From OLB9 sp041392785 (GTDB lineage: Bacteria; Bacteroidota; Bacteroidia; Chitinophagales; Saprospiraceae): 64,000 bases of DNA. The notes beneath the pieces are model-generated. The model searched no databases. It was not told where the DNA came from and worked only from the letters and a program-made list of their open reading frames with translations. Numbering within the stretch: the first letter of the stretch is position 1; every line of letters starts with the position of its first letter. Below are positions 7,510-16,883 of this stretch, one piece after another. The stretch is taken from contig JAWKLK010000008.1 of assembly GCA_041392785.1 (NCBI GenBank), positions 124,001-188,000 on the forward strand. The letters run 5' to 3'. The position numbers and the translations under genes are program-made.

Positions 7510-8115
7510 ATGAGAATAGGTTTTATAATTGCAATTGTAGCATTTTTGTGTGGTAACTCTTTATCTCAAAATTGGTCCATAGGCTCAAATATTGACTCAC
7601 TCGGTAATATATTACAGTATGATCATTATATTACTGAGAATGAAATAGAAGAAAAATTTGATGTGCATAATTTTACTATTGAAATATTTTCGTTAGAAAA
7701 TATGAGTTTATTGCCTATGCAATTAGTATCTATGGAACAAATAAATCTTAAAAAGGTACCGTTTTATGAAGACCAACTTTCAAATGAAAGTGAATTGTAT
7801 TTTATTGGTAAAATAGCCATTAAAGATGCAAAGCTTAGACATTACTTATTTGCTAATGTTTTAAATGGGATATATACAAAGTACTTCTTATTTAATTATT
7901 ATTCTGGTGAGATTAAATCCGTTTTAGAAATTTGCTCAAAAACAACTAATATAGATTTTCCTGAATTTTCTTATCGATTAAGTTCGTATATTATTCATTC
8001 AGAGAGAAAAATAATTTTAAATTATGATTATGTAGATTATTATGATGATATTAATTTTGATGAAACTAAAACGGTTTCTATTAGTGATAACGGCCTCATT
8101 CGAAAAATTGAATAA
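7510..8115 (+). CDS. Secreted protein of unknown function
   Basis: A 201-residue protein. The ATG at 7510 gives a clean signal peptide (MRIGFIIAIVAFLCGNSLSQ); starting at 7483 would add nine polar residues and overlap the previous gene. The mature part is rich in Asp, Tyr and Asn with alternating beta-type patterns. I recognise no domain. It sits in the same-strand run of small exported proteins and may be an orphan immunity protein. Confidence 0.55.
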   Translation: MRIGFIIAIVAFLCGNSLSQNWSIGSNIDSLGNILQYDHYITENEIEEKFDVHNFTIEIFSLENMSLLPMQLVSMEQINLKKVPFYEDQLSNESELYFIGKIAIKDAKLRHYLFANVLNGIYTKYFLFNYYSGEIKSVLEICSKTTNIDFPEFSYRLSSYIIHSERKIILNYDYVDYYDDINFDETKTVSISDNGLIRKIE

Positions 8116-8169
8116 ATTATGTTAAACTCTTCAATTAATAAAAATCAAATCAATAAATTTAAATGAGTT

Positions 8170-8690
8170 ATGATGAAAACATTCATTTATTTTACAACTA
8201 TAACATTTTTCTCGCTCTTTTTAAATAGGGCATACTGCCAACAACTTATTGAATATAAGGGTATAAACATCTATTCATCATCACAGAATCCAAATCAAAA
8301 TATTTTAAATTGGGCATTTGAAACAATTGATACCATTTCTTACTTTAAAAAATGGTTAAATCATTCGAATCCTGAAATTGATTATTTTGAAATGACAAAA
8401 TATATTGACAAAGTATTTAAGCTGGACAATGGGCAGATCCAAATTTTAAAATCCCTGGGTGGAAAGTAGTAAAGTCTCCAAAGCCAGGAGATGTCGTTGC
8501 AGTCTCAATTGAGTATAGCGATGCTACAGGGCACGTGGCTATCATTGGTGCAATTGGTAGGGCATATAGTTATAGTGTAGGAACATCAGGTACGTACAAA
8601 GCCATTTCAAAAACTTATTTTGGAATAGTAAATGTTGACAGATTTACGCATGGTGGTCAATATGTTTATAGAAGATATATTGGCAAATAA
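8170..8690 (+). pseudogene. Frameshifted gene: secreted N-terminus joined to an NlpC/CHAP-like toxin tip
   Basis: The first frame (8170-8469) encodes a signal peptide (about residues 1-24) and roughly 60 further residues. A -1 frame, open from 8421 to the TAA at 8688, encodes AGQWADPNFKIPGWKVV, then SPKPGDVVAV and DATGHVAIIG. P-x-P-G-D-V-V-A followed by T-G-H-V-A-I is the His-containing half of NlpC/P60- or CHAP-like amidases, as found at the tips of Bacteroidota Rhs toxins. The Cys-containing half is not present upstream, so the enzyme is not intact. The two parts either are one gene with a one-base shift near 8421 or are two fragments joined by recombination. Confidence 0.5.
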
Positions 8691-8704
8691 TAATTTTTTT
8701 CAAA

Positions 8705-9130
8705 ATGGGTATAATACACAAAATTTTTATAATAGTCATAATGATGGTTTTAGGGATTAATCTTTTAGTAAAGCAATTCATTGAATTTACTTCTGAGGAT
8801 TATTATGTTTGTAACGAAAAAGGAGAAAAATTAAATGCAACTTTAATATTAAAAAATGATTATATAAGAGTTAAATTTAATGATTTAAGAAATCCATGTT
8901 TCATAACCATTGTCCCTGATGAAAAAATTATCGGAGTAAATGAAATTAAACCAATAAATTTATTTCAATCTATATATTTTTTTAATAATAATTCTAAAAA
9001 AATTGCTTTTACCGATGGTGTTTTTGATCTTGATTTTACTAAAGATACCATTAAATTCAATTCTTTTATTCACAATAAAATGAATTTAAAGAATCTTGGA
9101 GATGAAATATTGATAATTCGGAAGTATTAA
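8705..9130 (+). CDS. Membrane-anchored small protein, possible orphan immunity protein
   Basis: A 141-residue protein with an N-terminal hydrophobic segment (residues 5-23: signal anchor or uncleaved signal peptide) and a beta-rich extracytoplasmic remainder. No family is recognised. It starts 14 bases after the NlpC/CHAP-like tip fragment, the position expected for an immunity gene. It is the last gene of the same-strand accessory strip; a hairpin follows at 9139. Confidence 0.5.
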   Translation: MGIIHKIFIIVIMMVLGINLLVKQFIEFTSEDYYVCNEKGEKLNATLILKNDYIRVKFNDLRNPCFITIVPDEKIIGVNEIKPINLFQSIYFFNNNSKKIAFTDGVFDLDFTKDTIKFNSFIHNKMNLKNLGDEILIIRKY

Positions 9131-9138
9131 ATCGCATA

Positions 9139-9168
9139 GTAAATTGATGGCAAAAAAAATCAATTTAC
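9139..9168 (+). terminator. Possible terminator hairpin
   Basis: A perfect 10-bp stem (GTAAATTGAT / ATCAATTTAC) around a 10-base A-rich loop, 8 bases after the preceding stop. It lacks a good T tail (CCCAAAATTTT follows), so it may be weak or may only stabilise the 3' end. Confidence 0.4.
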
Positions 9169-9210
9169 CCAAAATTTTATGTCATCTTTGCAATCCAAAA
9201 GTTTGTATTT

Positions 9211-11109
9211 ATGTCATCTCAAAAGTCTTCAAAAACCAAAAGTGAAGTAAGTCTCAATAAGCCTACCACTATACCGGAGTTTGGCCCTCCATATTCACTA
9301 GATTTAAAGTCCATGACCATTGCTGGTATAATATTCCTATTGATTTCATTTGGGTTATATTATGCCTCTATTCCTTTTGACTATGTATTGGATGATAAAA
9401 TTGTCATCTCTGAAAATACTTTTACAAAAAAAGGTGTGGCTGGACTAAAAGAAATATTTACAACAGAGAGTTTCACTGGATATTTTGGTGAAAAGAAAGA
9501 TTTGGTACAGGGAAACCGTTACAGACCGCTATCGATAGCCACTTTTGCTGTAGAATATGAGATGAATGGCGGACTGAATCCTAGAATGAGCCACATTATA
9601 AACATAATTTGGTATGGACTCACTGGATTGCTTCTATTTATTGTTCTTATCAGCATGATTGGCTTAAAGCAGATAAAGTGGTATTGGAGCTTACCATTTT
9701 TAGCCACCGTATTATTTTTAGTCCATCCCATCCATACCGAGGCAGTAGCCAATATTAAAGGTCGCGATGAGATCATGTCACTTTTCTTTTCATTATTCAT
9801 GTTATTTTCATCTATAAAATTTATAGATGAAGGAAAACTAAAATGGTTGATTTTTGCTTCCATAAGTTATTTTTTAGGATTGTTGTCAAAAGAAAATGCC
9901 ATCACATTTCTAGCGGTCGTACCACTGAGCGCGTATTTTTTCCGAGACACTACAAACCATCGTTTAGGTAAAACCATGCTATGGTTAGGCATCACCACTT
10001 TCATATATCTGATGCTGAGATTTAATACGGCAGGTGTGCCACAGTTTAATCAAGAAATCACAGATTTAATGAATAACCCATTTTTAGGCATGACGCCGCT
10101 AGAAAAAATGGGATCTATCATGTACACACTTGGTAAATATTTGATTCTTCTGATTTGGCCCTATCCGCTATCTCATGATTATTATCCGTATGCCATTCCT
10201 AAATCAAGCTTATTTTCACTTTGGCCTCTATTATCGCTTGTGATATATGGCGCGCTGATATATTTTGGTATTAAAAAATTCAAATCAAAGTCTATATATA
10301 GTTACAGCATTTGGTTTTATTTATTTACACTAAGCATTGTGTCCAATATTGTGATCAATGTAGGTACGTTTATGAATGAGCGTTTTATCTTTATGGCTTC
10401 TGTGGGATTCTGCATTGCGGTAGTATATTTTTTAGTGTACCATTTACCTAAAATGATTGAAAATCGAGGAAAACATGTTGGCCTTGGTATTTTGTCCGTA
10501 ATGGTGATAGCGTTTGCAGCACTTTCATTTACCAGGGTACCTGTTTGGAAGGATGCCCTCTCACTCAATCAAGCAGCAGTAGATGTCAGCACTGGTAGTG
10601 CCAGAGCAAACTCATTTATGTCCACAGCATTATTTGAAGAGTTCAAAATCACAAAGGACCAGGCAAGAAAAACTGAATTGTTAGATAAAGCAGAAATCTA
10701 TGCAAATAGAGCCGTAGATATCATTCCTGATTATAACAATGCAAATTTGATGTTGATTGGTGTAGTCACTGAACGTTTTAAAATGAGTCAAGACATCAAT
10801 TATTATGTTCAAGGTATGAAACCAATTATCATGCGAAGACCAGATATTCCGTTTATCGTTGAATTCTCAAACTACTTGAAAGACAAAGGTTTCGATTCTG
10901 TTTTGCACCCATTTTATAAAGACGTTGGAAAATCATTATTGGCACTAAATGATAAACGGCGTGGATGGGCTATCCAATATCTTCAATTTGCATTCGAAAT
11001 AAATCCAAATGATAGAGATTTAGTACTGACTTTGGCCAAAGCATATGAACTAGCTGGTAATCAGGCTAGAGCCAAGACGCTTTATGATGCTGCCAAAACT
11101 ATGCAATGA
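9211..11109 (+). CDS. GT-C type membrane glycosyltransferase-like protein with C-terminal TPR region
   Basis: A 632-residue integral membrane protein. After a polar N-terminus and a first helix near residues 36-54, it has about ten or more membrane helices up to residue 440. It carries the HPIHTEAVANIKGRDEI loop typical of TMTC/PMT-like GT-C proteins. Residues 455-632 are soluble and helical with TPR character (YANRAVDIIPDYNNA, ending LAKAYELAGNQARAKTLYD). Eukaryotic TMTC proteins are O-mannosyltransferases; the acceptor in Bacteroidota is not known. The stop overlaps the dprA start as ATGA. Confidence 0.7.
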   Translation: MSSQKSSKTKSEVSLNKPTTIPEFGPPYSLDLKSMTIAGIIFLLISFGLYYASIPFDYVLDDKIVISENTFTKKGVAGLKEIFTTESFTGYFGEKKDLVQGNRYRPLSIATFAVEYEMNGGLNPRMSHIINIIWYGLTGLLLFIVLISMIGLKQIKWYWSLPFLATVLFLVHPIHTEAVANIKGRDEIMSLFFSLFMLFSSIKFIDEGKLKWLIFASISYFLGLLSKENAITFLAVVPLSAYFFRDTTNHRLGKTMLWLGITTFIYLMLRFNTAGVPQFNQEITDLMNNPFLGMTPLEKMGSIMYTLGKYLILLIWPYPLSHDYYPYAIPKSSLFSLWPLLSLVIYGALIYFGIKKFKSKSIYSYSIWFYLFTLSIVSNIVINVGTFMNERFIFMASVGFCIAVVYFLVYHLPKMIENRGKHVGLGILSVMVIAFAALSFTRVPVWKDALSLNQAAVDVSTGSARANSFMSTALFEEFKITKDQARKTELLDKAEIYANRAVDIIPDYNNANLMLIGVVTERFKMSQDINYYVQGMKPIIMRRPDIPFIVEFSNYLKDKGFDSVLHPFYKDVGKSLLALNDKRRGWAIQYLQFAFEINPNDRDLVLTLAKAYELAGNQARAKTLYDAAKTMQ

Positions 11110-12203
11110 CAGATCAGGAATACATAGCCTTAATAGCCATTTCCAAAATTCCCAAAGTTGGACCAATTTTGGGAAAGAATTTGATCAGCTATTGTGGTGG
11201 TATTTTGTCTGTATTTGAACAAAAACCTAAACAACTTTGCAAAATTCCTGGCATTGGTGAGAATATAGCAAAAAATATTGTTCATGCTGATTTCAACGAG
11301 GCAGAACGCGAATATGCATGGTTGAGAAAAAACGATGTCACTCCCATCAGCTTCCTTGAAGATGCCTATCCCAATAGGTTTATTGCTTTAGATGGATGCC
11401 CTATCCTACTATACTATAAAGGAAATGCTTCTTTAAATCATACAAGGACTGTAGGGATAGTTGGCACTAGGCAGCCTTCGAATTATGGACACACCCAATG
11501 TGAAAATATCTTAGAAACCATTTCAAAATACAATGTGCTAATTGTTAGTGGACTGGCTTATGGTATAGATGGCATAGCACATAAAAAGTCCATCGAACTA
11601 TCCATTCCTACGATAGGTATCTTAGGGCATGGACTTGATAGGATTTACCCAAGTTCTCATACATCACTATCTCAAAAAATGATTGGGAATGGTGGACTTT
11701 TAACAGAATTTGCATCAGGAACCTTACCAGACAAGGAAAATTTTCCTATGCGAAATAGGTTAATAGCAGCTCTATGTGATGCCATCATTATCGTGGAATC
11801 AAAGCGTCAAGGAGGATCTATTATTACGGCAGAATTTGCCAATGATTTTAATAAAGACGTATTCGCCGTACCAGGTAATGTCAATGTACCATTATCAGAA
11901 GGATGTAATAAACTTATAAAACAAAATAAAGCACACTTACTTGAATCTGGAGACGATGTAGCCTACATCATGAGATGGGATGATATGGATTCTGGAAAAA
12001 CGATCCAACGTCAATTATTTATTGAATTATCCGATATTGAGACCAAGATTTGTGAAGCTTTGAATGATAAAAAAGAATTGACTATTGATAACATCACTTA
12101 TATCATTGGCAAGACACCGTCAGAGACATCCTCTATTTTGTTGGAAATGGAATTCAAAGGAATACTGAGAAACCTCCCAGGTAAAAAATTCACCCTTAAT
12201 TAG
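11106..12203 (+). CDS. dprA: DNA-processing protein DprA
   Basis: A 365-residue DprA, typical in length. The N-terminal region has helix-hairpin-helix features (SKIPKVGPILG, CKIPGIGENIAKNI). The central Rossmann-like domain shows VGTRQPSNYG, SGLAYGIDGIAHKKS and ILGHGLDRIYPS, then RNRLIAALCDAIIIVES and GSIITAEFA. The C-terminal 60 residues fit the winged-helix DprA domain. DprA loads RecA onto incoming single-stranded DNA during natural transformation. Its start overlaps the upstream membrane-protein gene by four bases. Its presence fits the mosaic gene content of the flanking regions. Confidence 0.95.
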   Translation: MTDQEYIALIAISKIPKVGPILGKNLISYCGGILSVFEQKPKQLCKIPGIGENIAKNIVHADFNEAEREYAWLRKNDVTPISFLEDAYPNRFIALDGCPILLYYKGNASLNHTRTVGIVGTRQPSNYGHTQCENILETISKYNVLIVSGLAYGIDGIAHKKSIELSIPTIGILGHGLDRIYPSSHTSLSQKMIGNGGLLTEFASGTLPDKENFPMRNRLIAALCDAIIIVESKRQGGSIITAEFANDFNKDVFAVPGNVNVPLSEGCNKLIKQNKAHLLESGDDVAYIMRWDDMDSGKTIQRQLFIELSDIETKICEALNDKKELTIDNITYIIGKTPSETSSILLEMEFKGILRNLPGKKFTLN

Positions 12204-12313
12204 GGTCTGCTGAAAAAGTCAGAATCATTCAATGTACAGAAAGCTATTGGTCCGGGACATCGTTCAAAAAACAAGCGATAGTAAATGAAGAGTCCACTTA
12301 TGTCATAACTTTG

Positions 12314-12949
12314 ATGTACCTTCGTGCAAGAAATCTTAATAAGCTTCAACATAGAAAAGTGGTAAATTCAAGTGTAAATCTATTGCCTCGACTCTTTGGA
12401 GATACGACTTATTTTGCACGTATGTCACTCTATAAAGAAGTCATTCTTTTGACCAATTCTAGGTTTAGAAAACAGCATAAAGTCAATGCATATACGATAC
12501 TGGGTGTGAATGGCACACAGACACTCACAGTACCGCTTGAAAGCCATAGAAATGATTTGTGTTATAGGGATGTCAAGATTGCCTACCACGAACCTTGGGC
12601 TTCAAAACATCTACACAGCATCCGATCTGCGTACGGAAATAGTCCTTATTTTGAACATTATTTTGATGATATTCGTTACCTACTGGAAAAAAAATTCGTC
12701 TACATTGTGGATCTTAATATCGCCAGTTTAGAATACATTTGTAATAAAATAAAAATAAAAGATTTGGTTATTAGTATTGACCACACGGATCTTAAAGCTC
12801 AAAATAATCCAATCGAGGTGATTCCTAGTAGCATACCTGAATATTTACAAGTGTGGACAGGAAAACATACATTTGTGCCGAATCTCAGCATTATCGATCT
12901 TCTTTTTTGTCATGGGCCAGAGTCCAAGACTTTTTTACCTAATTTCTAG
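12314..12949 (+). CDS. WbqC-like family protein
   Basis: A 211-residue protein of the WbqC-like family. The family signature is visible in LPRLFGDTTYFARM, in NSRFRKQHKVNAYTI followed by TLTVPLE, and in the later HLHSIRSAYGNSPYFEHY. These proteins occur in surface-polysaccharide clusters and across Bacteroidota; the activity is not established, although a role in sugar modification has been proposed. The ATG at 12314 is preferred to the TTG at 12311. It is followed 17 bases later by the broken dynamin-like gene. Confidence 0.8.
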   Translation: MYLRARNLNKLQHRKVVNSSVNLLPRLFGDTTYFARMSLYKEVILLTNSRFRKQHKVNAYTILGVNGTQTLTVPLESHRNDLCYRDVKIAYHEPWASKHLHSIRSAYGNSPYFEHYFDDIRYLLEKKFVYIVDLNIASLEYICNKIKIKDLVISIDHTDLKAQNNPIEVIPSSIPEYLQVWTGKHTFVPNLSIIDLLFCHGPESKTFLPNF

Positions 12950-12966
12950 CAATAAAAATCTCCAAA

Positions 12967-14672
12967 ATGGTATATTCTGATACAGATATTTCAAAAAAAT
13001 TGGAAAAACTCAGTGCTTATACGCAATCTTTATTGGGCATAACCAAGACTATTGGTCATGATAAACTCGAAATTACCCTTCTGGAAATTGCTGATCATCT
13101 TTATTCGCCTTTTACCTTTGTGATTGTCGGAGAAGTGAAAGCTGGAAAAAGTAGTTTCATCAATGCCTTACTAGAAGCAGACAAAGATATTTGCAAAGTG
13201 GCACCTTCACCCATGACAGATACCATTCAACAGATAGTGTACGGCGAAGAAAAAATTGAAACCATTAACCCATACCTTAAACGTATCTATCAACCAGTAG
13301 AGATTCTACAAGAAATATCTATTGTGGACACACCAGGTACTAATACTATCATCGATCACCACCAAAGAGATAACTGAACGATTTATACCACACTCTGACC
13401 TAATAGTTTTTGTCTTCGAAGCTAAGAATCCTTATGAGGCAGTCCTCATGGGAATTTTTTGATTACATATCAGAAGAATGGAGACGAAAAGTCGTTTTTG
13501 TACTTCAGCAAAAGGATTTATTGGGAGATGAAGACCTTCAAATCAATATCAAAGGTGTAAAAGACCAAGCAATCAAAAAAGGCATCAGCGAACCCCATGT
13601 TTTTGCGGTATCTGCCAAACTCGAACAAAGTGGTTTTCATGATATCAGTGGTTTTAAGAATATCAGAAAATATATTGCTGAGCATATCACCGGAGGTAAA
13701 GCACCTCAATTGAAGCTAGAAAACAATGTCAATACTTTACTGACGATCACCGATAAATTGGATCAAAGTATGGCTACCCGCATCAAACAATATGAGTTGG
13801 ACGTACAGTTTAGGGAAGACATCAGGGAAACCATCGAACAACAGCACCAAAAAACCCAAAAGCAAATCCAAGTTTTGACAGAAAACTTATTGGATTCCTA
13901 TGATAATATCACTAGAAAAAAACTTCAAGACCTAGAAGAAGGATTATCTTTTGGTAGTGTTTTGAAACGGTCATTCAGTTCAATATTTGGAAAAGAAGCA
14001 GGACTAAAGGAATGGCTGAATACCCAAGCAAAGGATTTTGAATTGAACCTAAACACAACGCTTAGAGAAAAACTTCAAAATGGTATCATAGACGTAGCAG
14101 AAAACATCCAAATCATGGGTAAGCTAGTGGATAATAAACTCAGATACTCACAAACCGTATTGAAAAATAATGATGAGATATTCTCAGATATCGCCGAAAG
14201 AAGGATTAATGTGTTACGCGAACTTCAAGAGAGTTTTAACCAATTTATGAATAAAGCGGAGAATTTTTATGATGAAGGCATGGTCACTGAATCTTCCAAA
14301 ATGACACCTAATCTCGCTGCCGGTGGGGGCATTGCCATCGTAGGTGTTATACTTGCCTCGGTCGCTAATGGCGCTGTATTTGATGTGACAGGCGGTATTC
14401 TTACTGCGGTGGGTGTGATCTTTGCAGGAATCACACTTGGGCTAAACAGGTCAAAGGTGTTGAAAAAATTTGAAACAGAAATAGCCGCTGGTAGAGAAAA
14501 AATGGCTGCGGAAGTATCTGAGAAGTTGATGGATTATACCAAGAGAATTCGTCATAAAATCGAATCCAATTTCTTTGAATTTGATGCATTACTTAAGAAA
14601 GAAGGAGAAACCATCGCCGAGGTAAAAAGCACTCAAAAAGAGGTGATAAGCGGACTTAAAGCACTTTTATAA
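12967..14672 (+). pseudogene. Dynamin-like GTPase gene with two frameshifts
   Basis: Frame 1 (12967-13377) has a dynamin-type GTPase start: P-loop GEVKAGKSS (about residues 57-65), switch-region threonine near SPMTDT, and DTPGTN. Near 13364 the reading must move to a second frame (EITERFIPHSDLIVFVFEAKNPY), and near 13430 to a third (RQSSWEFFDYISEEWRRK onward). Each shift is explained by one extra base. The third frame contains QQKD, in the position of the GTPase base-recognition motif, long helical segments and a hydrophobic hairpin near 14320-14445 typical of bacterial dynamin-like proteins. The repaired product would have about 567 residues. If the sequence is correct the gene is inactive; two one-base insertions 70 bases apart could also be assembly errors. 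Confidence 0.75.
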
Positions 14673-14699
14673 CCACTTCACAAATTACTAGTTTTTTTC

Positions 14700-15893
14700 T
14701 CACACAACTGGCAATGAAACATAACCAGAGTAGGCTCTATCACTTTCGAATACCAAGTCAGTGTAGTCTTGTATGACGTTATACAATGTGTCCCTTTCTA
14801 TGGGTTTGCGCCCTACTCTCTTGATCAATTGCACCAATTCTTCGGTGGTCAAGGCAGGATTTTGTTCTTCAGAACCAGCCATTGAGTAGATTTTGGTAGT
14901 ATCATCTATCGTCCCATCAATATCATCCACACCATAAGCCAAAGACAATTGAGCCATGTCTCTGCCTATCATAGGCCAGTAAGATTTTATATGGTCAAAA
15001 TTGTCCAAATAAATCCTAGAAATGGCATAGTTTCTTAAATCTTCGACGACTGACGTCTCAGGAAGGTGTGACAATTGGTTATCTTGATTCCTGAATTTCA
15101 AGGGAATGAACGTCTGAAAACCACCTGTTTTATCTTGCAATGCTCTCAATTGATCCATGTGATCTACTCTGTGGTGGTATTGCTCTATATGCCCGTACAG
15201 TATGGTAGCATTTGATTTCATACCCAACTGATGCCAGATTTCATGAATTTTTAGCCATTGATCGCCTGTACATTTTCCACCAGCTATTTGATCGCGTATC
15301 TCAGGATCGAATATTTCTGCACCACCTCCTGGCATAGAGTCAAGTCCAGCTTCTTTCATAATCGCCATACCTTCCTCATAAGAGAGTTTATCTTTTTTAA
15401 AAATATAGTGATATTCAACTGGAGTCAACGCTTTAATGTGCAGTTCAGGTCTATGTTTTCTAATTACCTTGAATAAGGTGGTATAAAAGTTTACATCATA
15501 CTGAGGTAAAACACCTCCAACAATATGTACTTCTGTGACAGGATCATTATCATATTTTCGTACAATCTCCATAATATCATCCAAAGTATATTCCCATCCT
15601 TCCTCTCTCTTTTTTATCAATCTCGAATAGGAACAAAAGGTACACGTGTACAAACAAATATTGGTAGGCTCAATGTGAAAATTGCGATTAAAATAGGTAT
15701 TGTCACCATGTTTTAACTCTCTAACATAATTTGCAAGAGTGCCTACAAAACCTAGTGATGCATCGTTATACAGCAAAGTGCCTTCTTCTCGCGAGATACG
15801 CTTACCTGCTAAGACATTATCGCCGATTTTCCTTAGATCTTTATTTTTTTCATTCTTAAGCACAAATTGCACCCTTTCTAGCCCTGACTGCAT
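14700..15893 (-). CDS. mqnE: Aminofutalosine synthase MqnE (radical SAM)
   Basis: A protein of about 397 residues of the MqnE/MqnC/CofH radical SAM group. The [4Fe-4S] motif C-x3-C-x2-C is seen in NICLYTCTFCSYSR near residues 80-93. The LPGGGAEI-type motif appears as MPGGGAEIFDPEIRDQI, and HIKALTPVEYHYIFKK fits MqnE more closely than MqnC. MqnE makes aminofutalosine from 3-(1-carboxyvinyl)oxybenzoate and SAM in the futalosine menaquinone pathway. Two consecutive ATGs exist (15896 and 15893). The gene is convergent with the dynamin-like gene and divergent from the glycosyltransferase. Distinguishing MqnE from MqnC is the main uncertainty. Confidence 0.85.
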   Translation of the reverse strand: MQSGLERVQFVLKNEKNKDLRKIGDNVLAGKRISREEGTLLYNDASLGFVGTLANYVRELKHGDNTYFNRNFHIEPTNICLYTCTFCSYSRLIKKREEGWEYTLDDIMEIVRKYDNDPVTEVHIVGGVLPQYDVNFYTTLFKVIRKHRPELHIKALTPVEYHYIFKKDKLSYEEGMAIMKEAGLDSMPGGGAEIFDPEIRDQIAGGKCTGDQWLKIHEIWHQLGMKSNATILYGHIEQYHHRVDHMDQLRALQDKTGGFQTFIPLKFRNQDNQLSHLPETSVVEDLRNYAISRIYLDNFDHIKSYWPMIGRDMAQLSLAYGVDDIDGTIDDTTKIYSMAGSEEQNPALTTEELVQLIKRVGRKPIERDTLYNVIQDYTDLVFESDRAYSGYVSLPVV

Positions 15894-15983
15894 CATATAT
15901 TTTTATTTTTACAAAATACAATAATGCAATAACCATTTAAGCGAAAAATCGTTGTAACATAATGCAATAAATTGCTTTGTTTT

Positions 15984-16712
15984 ATGCTTTCTATCCTGAT
16001 ACCCATTTATAACCAAGACGTTACCAAACTAGTCATGACATTGGTAAAACAATGCAATAAAGCGGGCATTAGATATCAGATACTCTGTTTTGACGATGGA
16101 TCGATAGAAAAATACAAACAGTTGAACAAAGTCCTTGGTCAAACAATCCATGTGAACTACACTGAACTTCAAGAAAACTTAGGAAGGAGTAGAATCCGCA
16201 ATTGGCTGGGGAAAGCTGCTTATTTTGAGTATTTGCTTTTTTTAGATGGTGATACTAAAATTACATCCAATGCATTCATCAAGACATATGTCCAGCAATT
16301 GGATACTGACACGGTAATCAGTGGAGGAAGGATCTATTCCAAATCAAAACCGCGATCCCCTAAAAAATTTCTACATTGGAAATATGGTAGTACACGCGAA
16401 TCATTAAAGGCAAAAAAGAGAAATAAAAACCCTTACATGAATTTCCATTCCAATAATTTTGTCATCCCTGCGCATATTTTTGCAAAATATCCGTTTGATC
16501 AACAAGTGGTTGGTTATGGTTATGAAGATACGTTATATGCTGAAAAGCTCAAATTTGGGAATATAAAAATAAAACACATCGATAACCCCACGGTGCACAC
16601 AGGCTTAGAAAACGCAGATGTTTTTATTAAAAAAACCATTAATGCCACTGATAATTTAGCCAAGCTTTACTCAGATGCTAAATTGAAAGAAACAAGGCTT
16701 ATAAAGTTATGA
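15984..16712 (+). CDS. Family 2 glycosyltransferase, interrupted by an in-frame TGA
   Basis: GT-A fold glycosyltransferase: SILIPIYNQD at the N-terminus, CFDDGS near residue 39, LLFLDGDTKI (DxD-type motif) near residue 88, and GYGYEDTLYAEKL near residue 180, an ED motif typical of inverting family 2 enzymes. The ATG at 15984 is preferred to the upstream TTG at 15972. The frame ends at a TGA (16710-16712), but continues open without shift for 56 further codons to 16883. The stop probably truncates a conserved C-terminal tail; the catalytic domain itself is complete. Confidence 0.8.
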   Translation: MLSILIPIYNQDVTKLVMTLVKQCNKAGIRYQILCFDDGSIEKYKQLNKVLGQTIHVNYTELQENLGRSRIRNWLGKAAYFEYLLFLDGDTKITSNAFIKTYVQQLDTDTVISGGRIYSKSKPRSPKKFLHWKYGSTRESLKAKKRNKNPYMNFHSNNFVIPAHIFAKYPFDQQVVGYGYEDTLYAEKLKFGNIKIKHIDNPTVHTGLENADVFIKKTINATDNLAKLYSDAKLKETRLIKL

Positions 16713-16883
16713 GTTTTAAAGAATTACGATCTTTGGGGTATGTTTGAAAGGATTTACGAGTTTAGAAAAAAGAAGATTGAACTAGACATTCAAAGTAATA
16801 ATCCTACTATCATGAACTTTAATCTTTGGAAGCTTTATAATTTTGGTCAAAAATTGAAATCAAAAACCAAAGATGAAAATTAA
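16713..16883 (+). other. In-frame continuation of the glycosyltransferase after the TGA
   Basis: In the glycosyltransferase frame the codons after the TGA read VLKNYDLWGMFERIYEF, a basic stretch, then NPTIMNFNLWKLYNFGQKLK and a stop overlapping the next gene by 11 bases. This has the form of the C-terminal tail of related Bacteroidota family 2 enzymes. It indicates a full-length gene of 15984-16883 with one nonsense codon. An internal ATG at 16740 could start a 47-residue peptide, but I consider that unlikely. Confidence 0.5.

Noticed and set aside
8412..8425. Programmed -1 frameshifting at the NlpC/CHAP-like junction
   Set aside because: There is no X-XXY-YYZ slippery heptamer in the zero frame at this position and no strong stem directly downstream; decay or recombination is simpler.
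12204..12310. AGGGTCTGCTGAAAAAG after dprA looked like a transposon end
   Set aside because: No matching inverted end, transposase frame or target duplication is visible nearby, and the flanking genes are intact.
16740..16883. Separate 47-residue gene after the glycosyltransferase
   Set aside because: It is in the same frame as the glycosyltransferase and resembles the tail of that enzyme family, so in-frame continuation past a TGA is more likely.
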